Source: Labia minor (lineage: Eukaryota; Arthropoda; Insecta; Dermaptera; Spongiphoridae). Taken from it: a DNA stretch of 64,000 bases. The stretch is from assembly GCA_963082975.1 (NCBI GenBank), contig OY720350.1, positions 7,955,488 to 8,019,487 on the forward strand, in the 5' to 3' direction. Below the pieces are notes generated by a model. The model was not told the DNA's origin. It was given only the letters and a program-made list of their open reading frames with translations, and ran no database searches. Below, piece after piece: positions 54,414-64,000 of this stretch; position 1 is the first letter of the stretch; each line of letters opens with the position of its first letter. The position numbers were made by a program, and so were the translations under genes.

Positions 54414-55618
54414 CGGGCACTAAGATGATTTTGAATCTTCTCAGTGATGATTTTAAAATGGAAGGAATTCTATTTCACTTGCTAACCATGATTTTGTACT
54501 CACCGAATATAACAACAACCCTTAACAATGTTTTAAAATTTAGTATTTGATATTTTTAAAAAAAAATTATTCTAAATTAATTCCAATTGTATTATAATCG
54601 GTCATTAATGATAATTTAGCCCTAAAAAGTGAAATATTTATTTTTAATATAATATATACTTTTCAATTTCACTGCTTTAACTAATGTTAGTGCCCTCTAG
54701 TGAGATAGGTCAGTATCCTCCACACAAGTAAATTCTGTAGATAACAAAGAAATTTAGTATTTGTAATTTTTAGAAATAAGCTGGAGTGTCTTCACTCGTC
54801 TATCTCGCTTTTTGAATTAGATTAAATAACATATATAATATTTAAATAAATAAATAAATAAATATTTATTAAACCAGCGTGAGTTTGGCTCTTTGTTGAC
54901 GTGTTAGCACGTGATTTGCAGTGTTAAAAAATTAATTCCAGTACTTTCAGTGATTCAATCAAGCTGAAATTCTATATATAGCAGTATTATAAAATTTTTA
55001 ATCATGTGAAAAACTATCAAGCATATATCTTTATTTTTACGGTCACTTTAGAGGGAAAAAAATGAAAACGTGGTAGGTAATGGACCTCTTCCGAATGAGC
55101 ATCATTTCTCAAAAGTTGAGAGAAAACTACAAATTTTGAATAGTGTTCATATACCAAACTTCATGATTCTAGCTCTAATCTAATTATTATTTAATTCCGG
55201 TAATTTCAGTGATTCAATCAAGCCGAAATTCTATATATAGCAGTTTTATATAATTTTTGATTCTATGAAAAACTATAAAAGTGTCACAAACGTTATAATA
55301 AATAGTTTAAATGCTAATCGTTAAACACTCAATTCAAGTTAGGATATAAAAATTTCGAAAATAACAATGAAAATTCATCTATTAGAAAATTCAGATTTTA
55401 TGAAATGAGATTTAAATGATTTATTAAATATTTGAATTTATATTTAATTTAAATTGGGATATAATATAATCTGTATTATATAATATAAATATAATATAAA
55501 TTTAATATAAAATATAATAAAAGATTGTAATATTTATAATAACATATTATTTTTTTAAATTTTCTCCTTTCTTTTATAACAAAGAAAGGAATTACAAAAA
55601 TTTAGGCCGGGCACTGGC
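54414..55618. repeat. Monomer 46, type F (1205 bp)
   Basis: F haplotype without the private change of monomer 44. Confidence 0.96.
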
Positions 55619-56829
55619 CGGGCACTAAGATGATTTTGAATCTTCTCAGTGATGATTTTAAAATGGAAGGAATTCTATTTCACTTGCTAACCATGATTTT
55701 GTACTCACCGAATATAACAACAACCCTTAACAATGTTTTAAAATTTAGTATTTGATATTTTTAAAAAAAAATTATTCTAAATTAATTCCAATTGTATTAT
55801 AATCGGTCATTAATGATAATTTAGCCCTAAAAAGTGAAATATTTATTTTTAATATAATATATACTTTTCAATTTCACTGCTTTAACTAATGTTAGTGCCC
55901 TCTAGTGAGATAGGTCAGTATCCTCCACACAAGTAAATTCTGTAGATAACAAAGAAATTTAGTATTTGTAATTTTTAGAAATAAGCTGGAGTGTCTTCAC
56001 TCGTCTATCTCGCTTTTTGAATTAGATTAAATAACATATATAATATTTAAATAAATAAATAAATAAATATTTATTAAACCAGCGTGAGTTTGCCTCTTTG
56101 TTGACGTGTTAGCACGTGATTTGCAGTGTTAAAAAATTAATTCCAGTACTTTCAGTGATTCAATCAAGCTGAAATTCTATATATAGCAGTATTATAAAAT
56201 TTTTAATCATGTGAAAAACTATCAAGCATATATCTTTATTTTTACGGTCACTTTAGAGGGAAAAAAAATGAAAACGTGGTAGGTAATGGACCTCTTCCGA
56301 ATGAGCATCATTTCTCAAAAGTTGAGAGAAAACTACAAATTTTGAATAGTGTTCATATACCAAACTTCATGATTCTAGCTCTAATCTAATTATTATTTAA
56401 TTCCGGTAATTTCAGTGATTCAATCAAGCCGAAATTCTATATATAGCAGTTTTATATAATTTTTGATTCTATGAAAAACTATAAAAGTGTCACAAACGTT
56501 ATAATAAATAGTTTAAATGCTAATCGTTAAACACTCAATTCAAGTTAGGATATAAAAATTTCGAAAATAACAATGAAAATTCATCTATTAGAAAATTCAG
56601 ATTTTATGAAATGAGATTTAAATGATTTATTAAATATTTGAATTTATATTTAATTTAAATTGGGATATAATATAATGTGTATTATATAATATTAATATAA
56701 TATAATATAAATTTAATATAAAATATAATAAAAGATTGTAATATTTATAATAACATATTATTTTTTTAAATTTTCTCCTTTCTTTTATAACAAAGAAAGG
56801 AATTACAAAAATTTAGGCCGGGCACTGGC
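55619..56829. repeat. Monomer 47, type G (1211 bp)
   Basis: A haplotype with C475. Ends the second ten-monomer block. Confidence 0.96.
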
Positions 56830-58041
56830 CGGGCACTAAGATGATTTTGAATCTTCTCAGTGATGATTTTAAAATGGAAGGAATTCTATTTCACTTGCTA
56901 ACCATGATTTTGTACTCACCGAATATAACAACAACCCTTAACAATGTTTTAAAATTTAGTATTTGATATTTTTAAAAAAAAATTATTCTAAATTAATTCC
57001 AATTGTATTATAATCGGTCATTAATGATAATTTAGCCCTAAAAAGTGAAATATTTATTTTTAATATAATATATACTTTTCAATTTCACTGCTTTAACTAA
57101 TGTTAGTGCCCTCTAGTGAGATAGGTCAGTATCCTCCACACAAGTAAATTCTGTAGATTACAAAGAAATTTAGTATTTGTAATTTTTAGAAATAAGCTGG
57201 AGTGTCTTCACTCGTCTATCTCGCTTTTTGAATTAGATTAAATAACATATATAATATTTAAATAAATAAATAAATAAATATTTATTAAACCAGCGTGAGT
57301 TTGGCTCTTTGTTGACGTGTTAGCACGTGATTTGCAGTGTTAAAAAATTAATTCCAGTACTTTCAGTGATTCAATCAAGCTGAAATTCTATATATAGCAG
57401 TATTATAAAATTTTTAATCATGTGAAAAACTATCAAGCATATATCTTTATTTTTACGGTCACTTTAGAGGGAAAAAAAATGAAAACGTGGTAGGTAATGG
57501 ACCTCTTCCGAATGAGCATCATTTCTCAAAAGTTGAGAGAAAACTACAAATTTTGAATAGTGTTCATGTACCAAATTTCATGATTCTAGGTCTAATCTAA
57601 TTAATTATTTAATTCCGGTAATTTCAGTGATTCAATCAAGCCGAAATTCTATATATAGCAGTTTTATATAATTTTTGATTCTATGAAAAACTATAAAAGT
57701 GTCACAAACGTTATAATAAATAGTTTAAATGCTAATCGTTAAACACTCAATTCAAGTTAGGATATAAAAATTTCGAAAATAACAATGAAAATTCATCTAT
57801 TAGAAAATTCAGATTTTATGAAATGAGATTTAAATGATTTATTAAATATTTGAATTTATATTTAATTTAAATTGGGATATAATATAATGTGTATTATATA
57901 ATATTAATATAATATAATATAAATTTAATATAAAATATAATAAAAGATTGTAATATTTATAATAACATATTATTTTTTTAAATTTTCTCCTTTCTTTTAT
58001 AACAAAGAAAGGAATTACAAAAATTTAGGCCGGGCACTGGC
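56830..58041. repeat. Monomer 48, type C (1212 bp)
   Basis: Type C, opening a third C-B-D-B run. Confidence 0.97.
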
Positions 58042-59252
58042 CGGGCACTAAGATGATTTTGAATCTTCTCAGTGATGATTTTAAAATGGAAGGAATTCTA
58101 TTTCACTTGCTAACCATGATTTTGTACTCACCGAATATAACAACAACCCTTAACAATGTTTTAAAATTTAGTATTTGATATTTTTAAAAAAAAATTATTC
58201 TAAATTAATTCCAATTGTATTATAATCGGTCATTAATGATAATTTAGCCCTAAAAAGTGAAATATTTATTTTTAATATAATATATACTTTTCAATTTCAC
58301 TGCTTTAACTAATGTTAGTGCCCTCTAGTGAGATAGGTCAGTATCCTCCTCACAAGTAAATTCTGTAGATAACAAAGAAATTTAGTATTTGTAATTTTTA
58401 AAAATAAGCTGGAGTGTCTCCACTCGTCTATCTCGCTTTTTGAATTAGATTAAATAACATATATAATATTTAAATAAATAAATAAATAAATATTTATTAA
58501 ACCAGCGTGAGTTTGGCTCTTTGTTGACGTGTTAGCACGTGATTTGCAGTGTTAAAAAATTAATTCCAGTACTTTCAGTGATTCAATCAAGCTGAAATTC
58601 TATATATAGCAGTATTATAAAATTTTTAATCATGTGAAAAACTATCAAGCATATATCTTTATTTTTACGGTCACTTTAGAGGGAAAAAAAATGAAAACGT
58701 GGTAGGTAATGGACCTCTTCCGAATGAGCATCATTTCTCAAAAGTTGAGAGAAAACTACAAATTTTGAATAGTGTTCATATACCAAATTTCATGATTCTA
58801 GCTCTAATCTAATTATTATTTAATTCCAGTAATTTCAGTGATTCAATCAAGCCGAAATTCTATATATAGCAGTTTTATATAATTTTTGATTCTATGAAAA
58901 ACTATAAAACTGTCACAAACGTTATAATAAATAGTTTAAATGCTAATCGTTAAACACTCAATTCAAGTTAGGATATAAAAATTTCGAAAATAACAATGAA
59001 AATTCATCTATTAGTAAATTCAGAATTTATGAAATGAGATTTAAATGATTTATTAAATATTTGAATTTATATTTAATTTAAATTGGGATATAATATAATC
59101 TGTATTATATAATATAAATATAATATAATATAAATTTAATATAAAATATAATAAAAGATTGTAATATTTATAATAACATATTATTTTTTTAAATTTTCTC
59201 CTTTCTTTTATAACAAAGAAAGGAATTACAAAAATTTAGGCCGGGCACTGGC
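58042..59252. repeat. Monomer 49, type B (1211 bp)
   Basis: Full B haplotype. Confidence 0.97.
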
Positions 59253-60463
59253 CGGGCACTAAGATGATTTTGAACCTTCTCAGTGATGATTTTAAAATGG
59301 AAGGAATTCTATTTCACTTGCTAACCATGATTTTGTACTCACCGAATATAACAACAACCCTTAACAATGTTTTAAAATTTAGTATTTGATATTTTTAAAA
59401 AAAAATTATTCTAAATTAATTCCAATTGTATTATAATCGGTCATTAATGATAATTTAGCCCTAAAAAGTGAAATATTTATTTTTAATATAATATATACTT
59501 TTCAATTTCACTGCTTTAACTAATGTTAGTGCCCTCTAGTGAGATAGGTCAGTATCCTCCACACAAGTAAATTCTGTAGATAACAAAGAAATTTAATATT
59601 TGTAATTTTTAGAAATAATTTGGAGTGTCTTCACTCGTCTATCTCGATTTTTGAATTAGATTAAATAACATATATAATATTTAAATAAATAAATAAATAA
59701 ATATTTATTAAACCAGCGTGAGTTTGGCTCTTTGTTGACGTGTTAGCACGTGATTTGCAGTGTTAAAAAATTAATTCCAGTACTTTCAGTGATTCAATCA
59801 AGCTGAAATTCTATATATAGCAGTATTATAAAATTTTTAATCATGTGAAAAACTATCAAGCATATATCTTTATTTTTACGGTCACTTTAGAGGGAAAAAA
59901 AATGAAAACGTGGTAGGTAATGGACCTCTTCCGAATGAGCATCATTTCTCAAAAGTTGAGAGAAAACTACAAATTTTGAATAGTTTTCATATACCAAATT
60001 TCATGATTCTAGCTCTAATCTAATTATTATTTAATTCCGGTAATTTCAGTGATTCAATCAAGCCGAAATTCTATATATAGCAGTTTTATATAATTTTTGA
60101 TTCTATGAAAAACTATAAAACTGTCACAATCGTTATGATAAATAGTTTAAATGCTAATCGTTAAACACTCAATTCAAGTTAGGATATAAAAATTTCGAAA
60201 ATAACAATGAAAATTCATCTATTAGTAAATTCAGATTTTATGAAATGAGATTTAAATGATTTATTAAATATTTGAATTTATATTTAATTTAAATTGGGAT
60301 ATAATATAATGTGTATTATATAATATAAATATAATATAATATAAATTTAATATAAAATATAATAAAAGATTGTAATATTTATAATAACATATTATTTTTT
60401 TAAATTTTCTCCTTTCTTTTATAACAAAGAAAGGAATTACAAAAATTTAGGCCGGGCACTGGC
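59253..60463. repeat. Monomer 50, type D (1211 bp)
   Basis: Full D haplotype with T878 and G885. Confidence 0.97.
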
Positions 60464-61674
60464 CGGGCACTAAGATGATTTTGAATCTTCTCAGTGATGA
60501 TTTTAAAATGGAAGGAATTCTATTTCACTTGCTAACCATGATTTTGTACTCACCGAATATAACAACAACCCTTAACAATGTTTTAAAATTTAGTATTTGA
60601 TATTTTTAAAAAAAAATTATTCTAAATTAATTCCAATTGTATTATAATCGGTCATTAATGATAATTTAGCCCTAAAAAGTGAAATATTTATTTTTAATAT
60701 AATATATACTTTTCAATTTCACTGCTTTAACTAATGTTAGTGCCCTCTAGTGAGATAGGTCAGTATCCTCCTCACAAGTAAATTCTGTAGATAACAAAGA
60801 AATTTAGTATTTGTAATTTTTAAAAATAAGCTGGAGTGTCTCCACTCGTCTATCTCGCTTTTTGAATTAGATTAAATAACATATATAATATTTAAATAAA
60901 TAAATAAATAAATATTTATTAAACCAGCGTGAGTTTGGCTCTTTGTTGACGTGTTAGCACGTGATTTGCAGTGTTAAAAAATTAATTCCAGTACTTTCAG
61001 TGATTCAATCAAGCTGAAATTCTATATATAGCAGTATTATAAAATTTTTAATCATGTGAAAAACTATCAAGCATATATCTTTATTTTTACGGTCACTTTA
61101 GAGGGAAAAAAAATGAAAACGTGGTAGGTAATGGACCTCTTCCGAATGAGCATCATTTCTCAAAAGTTGAGAGAAAACTACAAATTTTGAATAGTGTTCA
61201 TATACCAAATTTCATGATTCTAGCTCTAATCTAATTATTATTTAATTCCAGTAATTTCAGTGATTCAATCAAGCCGAAATTCTATATATAGCAGTTTTAT
61301 ATAATTTTTGATTCTATGAAAAACTATAAAACTGTCACAAACGTTATAATAAATAGTTTAAATGCTAATCGTTAAACACTCAATTCAAGTTAGGATATAA
61401 AAATTTCGAAAATAACAATGAAAATTCATCTATTAGTAAATTCAGAATTTATGAAATGAGATTTAAATGATTTATTAAATATTTGAATTTATATTTAATT
61501 TAAATTGGGATATAATATAATCTGTATTATATAATATAAATATAATATAATATAAATTTAATATAAAATATAATAAAAGATTGTAATATTTATAATAACA
61601 TATTATTTTTTTAAATTTTCTCCTTTCTTTTATAACAAAGAAAGGAATTACAAAAATTTAGGCCGGGCACTGGC
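60464..61674. repeat. Monomer 51, type B (1211 bp)
   Basis: Full B haplotype. Confidence 0.97.
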
Positions 61675-62885
61675 CGGGCACTAAGATGATTTTGAACCTT
61701 CTCAGTGATGATTTTAAAATGGAAGGAATTCTATTTCACTTGCTAACCATGATTTTGTACTCACCGAATATAACAACAACCCTTAACAATGTTTTAAAAT
61801 TTAGTATTTGATATTTTTAAAAAAAAATTATTCTAAATTAATTCCAATTGTATTATAATCGGTCATTAATGATAATTTAGCCCTAAAAAGTGAAATATTT
61901 ATTTTTAATATAATATATACTTTTCAATTTCACTGCTTTAACTAATGTTAGTGCCCTCTAGTGAGATAGGTCAGTATCCTCCACACAAGTAAATTCTGTA
62001 GATAACAAAGAAATTTAATATTTGTAATTTTTAGAAATAATTTGGAGTGTCTTCACTCGTCTATCTCGATTTTTGAATTAGATTAAATAACATATATAAT
62101 ATTTAAATAAATAAATAAATAAATATTTATTAAACCAGCGTGAGTTTGGCTCTTTGTTGACGTGTTAGCACGTGATTTGCAGTGTTAAAAAATTAATTCC
62201 AGTACTTTCAGTGATTCAATCAAGCTGAAATTCTATATATAGCAGTATTATAAAATTTTTAATCATGTGAAAAACTATCAAGCATATATCTTTATTTTTA
62301 CGGTCACTTTAGAGGGAAAAAAAATGAAAACGTGGTAGGTAATGGACCTCTTCCGAATGAGCATCATTTCTCAAAAGTTGAGAGAAAACTACAAATTTTG
62401 AATAGTTTTCATATACCAAATTTCATGATTCTAGCTCTAATCTAATTATTATTTAATTCCGGTAATTTCAGTGATTCAATCAAGCCGAAATTCTATATAT
62501 AGCAGTTTTATATAATTTTTGATTCTATGAAAAACTATAAAACTGTCACAAACGTTATAATAAATAGTTTAAATGCTAATCGTTAAACACTCAATTCAAG
62601 TTAGGATATAAAAATTTCGAAAATAACAATGAAAATTCATCTATTAGTAAATTCAGATTTTATGAAATGAGATTTAAATGATTTATTAAATATTTGAATT
62701 TATATTTAATTTAAATTGGGATATAATATAATCTGTATTATATAATATAAATATAATATAATATAAATTTAATATAAAATATAATAAAAGATTGTAATAT
62801 TTATAATAACATATTATTTTTTTAAATTTTCTCCTTTCTTTTATAACAAAGAAAGGAATTACAAAAATTTAGGCCGGGCACTGGC
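61675..62885. repeat. Monomer 52, type D2 mosaic (1211 bp)
   Basis: D marks on the left through T733 (C23, A344, TT367-368, A395), then A878, A885 and C1059 with T984, which is not the D 3' end. Only copy of its kind in the window. It stands where E* would be expected after C-B-D-B. Confidence 0.95.
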
Positions 62886-64000
62886 CGGGCACTAAGATGA
62901 TTTTGAAACTTCTCAGTGATGATTTTAAAATGGAAGGAATTCTATTTCACTTGCTAACCATGATTTTGTACTCACCGAATATAACAACAACCCTTAACAA
63001 TGTTTTAAAATTTAGTATTTGATATTTTTAAAAAAAAATTATTCTAAATTAATTCCAATTGTATTATAATCGGTCATTAATGATAATTTAGCCCTAAAAA
63101 GTGAAATATTTATTTTTAATATAATATATACTTTTCAATTTCACTGCTTTAACTAATGTTAGTGCCCTCTAGTGAGATAGGTCAGTATCCTCCTCACAAG
63201 TAAATTCTGTAGATAACAAAGAAATTTAGTATTTGTAATTTTTAAAAATAAGCTGGAGTGTCTCCACTCGTCTATCTCGCTTTTTGAATTAGATTAAATA
63301 ACATATATAATATTTAAATAAATAAATAAATAAATATTTATTAAACCAGCGTGAGTTTGGCTCTTTGTTGACGTGTTAGCACGTGATTTGCAGTGTTAAA
63401 AAATTAATTCCAGTACTTTCAGTGATTCAATCAAGCTGAAATTCTATATATAGCAGTATTATAAAATTTTTAATCATGTGAAAAACTATCAAGCATATAT
63501 CTTTATTTTTACGGTCACTTTAGAGGGAAAAAAAATGAAAACGTGGTAGGTAATGGACCTCTTCCGAATGAGCATCATTTTTCAAAAGTTGAGAGAAAAC
63601 TACAAATTTTGAATAGTGTTCATGTACCAAATTTCATGATTCTAGGTCTAATCTAATTAATTATTTAATTCCGGTAATTTCAGTGATTCAATCAAGCCGA
63701 AATTCTATATATAGCAGTTTTATATAATTTTTGATTCTATGAAAAACTATAAAACTGTCACAAACGTTATAATAAATAGTTTAAATGCTAATCGTTAAAC
63801 ACTCAATTCAAGTTAGGATATAAAAATTTCGAAAATAACAATGAAAATTCATCTATTAGAAAATTCAGATTTTATGAAATGAGATTTAAATGATTTATTA
63901 AATATTTGAATTTATATTTAATTTAAATTGGGATATAATATAATCTGTATTATATAATATAAATATAATATAATATAAATTTAATATAAAATATAATAAA
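62886..64000. repeat. Monomer 53, type M mosaic, cut by the window end (1115 bp seen)
   Basis: A at position 23 (others T or C); B-like at 309, 360 and 379; private C-to-T at window 63581; C-like at 739, 761 and the extra A; C869 with A974; C1059. The most unusual combination in the array. It ends at the window edge, about 96 bp short of a full unit. Confidence 0.95.

Larger units (their letters stand above)
44744..56829. repeat. Higher-order block B-D-B-E*-Z-A-F-G-F-G, copy 2 (12,086 bp)
   Basis: Tandem partner of 32663-44743. The 5-bp length difference is fully explained by the deletion in monomer 28. Confidence 0.93.
56830..61674. repeat. Partial third C-B-D-B run (4,845 bp)
   Basis: Same order and total length as 2418-7262 and 26613-31457. 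It departs at monomer 52, which is D2 instead of E*. Confidence 0.92.
1..64000. repeat. Satellite DNA array, ~1.21-kb monomer, 52 full copies plus one partial
   Basis: Every stretch belongs to one head-to-tail repeat, phased here on the CGGGCACTAAG that follows the junction GC box. Lengths are 1205, 1206, 1211 or 1212. Types, by base at monomer-1 positions. A: T23, A309, A313, A330, G344, G360, GC367-368, T379, C395, G475, 8 A at 643-650, G733, A739, C747, C761, G787, G869, A878, A885, A974, T984, G1059, T1075. B: T309, A360, C379, T747, A787, C869, T974, A984, C1059, A1075; B' also lacks 5 bp near 1034-1043. C: T330, G739, T747, G761, one extra A near 776. D: C23, A344, TT367-368, A395, T733, T747, C869, T878, G885, T974, A1075. 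E: T313, 7-A run, T747, C869, T974, C1059, A1075, 5 bp shorter near 1076-1090; E* also has C23. F: A with 7-A run and E-like 3' end. G: A with C475. H, X, Z, D2 and M are mosaics. Confidence 0.98.

Noticed and set aside
1-64000. CRISPR-like regular repetition.
   Set aside because: The repeat unit is 1.2 kb with no unique spacers and no cas genes; this is a satellite.

Overview
The whole 64 kb window is one uninterrupted head-to-tail satellite array. A monomer of 1,205-1,212 bp is repeated 52 times in full, plus a 1,115-bp partial copy at the right end. The window begins at monomer position 1 and ends inside monomer 53, so neither array edge is visible. I found no protein-coding gene, rRNA, tRNA, transposon end or unique-sequence spacer. 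The DNA is very A+T-rich (about three quarters by eye), with one GC-rich spot per monomer: an 11-bp box (GGCCGGGCACT) repeated twice at every monomer junction. A kilobase-scale, highly homogenised AT-rich satellite with nested higher-order structure points to eukaryotic nuclear heterochromatin (pericentromere, centromere, subtelomere or a sex chromosome). I cannot name the species. A CTCF-like motif in every monomer would suit an animal, but that is only a hint.

Monomer positions quoted anywhere in this annotation are those of monomer 1 (window positions 1-1211). To find a site in monomer k, add (start of k minus 1); no indel occurs before the A-run at 643-650. Copies differ at only about 25 sites, and these co-segregate, so each copy can be given a haplotype letter. 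In order: A, X, C, B, D, B, E*, B', D, E, E, A, F, G, A, H, A, C, B, A, H, A, C, B, D, B, E*, B', D, B, E*, E, A, F, G, F, G, B, D, B, E*, Z, A, F, G, F, G, C, B, D, B, D2, M. The types are defined in the whole-array entry.

This order shows nested higher-order repeats. (1) A five-monomer block A-H-A-C-B of 6,057 bp occurs twice in tandem (16922-29035). (2) A ten-monomer block B-D-B-E*-E-A-F-G-F-G of about 12.08 kb occurs twice in tandem (32663-56829). (3) A seven-monomer block C-B-D-B-E*-B'-D of 8,467 bp recurs 24,195 bp apart (2418-10884 and 26613-35079); its first four monomers return at 56830-61674. (4) An F-G dimer of 2,416 bp occurs once or twice per block. Several monomers (types X, F, H, Z, D2, M) are mosaics of others, as expected from unequal exchange and gene conversion.

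Each monomer also has internal structure: an 84-bp segment present twice at an offset of 260 bp, a 27-bp repeat at an offset of 214 bp, an invariant (AAAT)5 tract, several short hairpins (the strongest has a 10-bp stem just before the GC box), a CACGTG palindrome, and a close match to the CTCF core consensus on the minus strand. No function is demonstrated by the sequence. The strongest leads are the regularly spaced CTCF-like motif and the multi-scale duplication history. All comparisons were made by eye, without alignment software, so isolated differences may have been missed.
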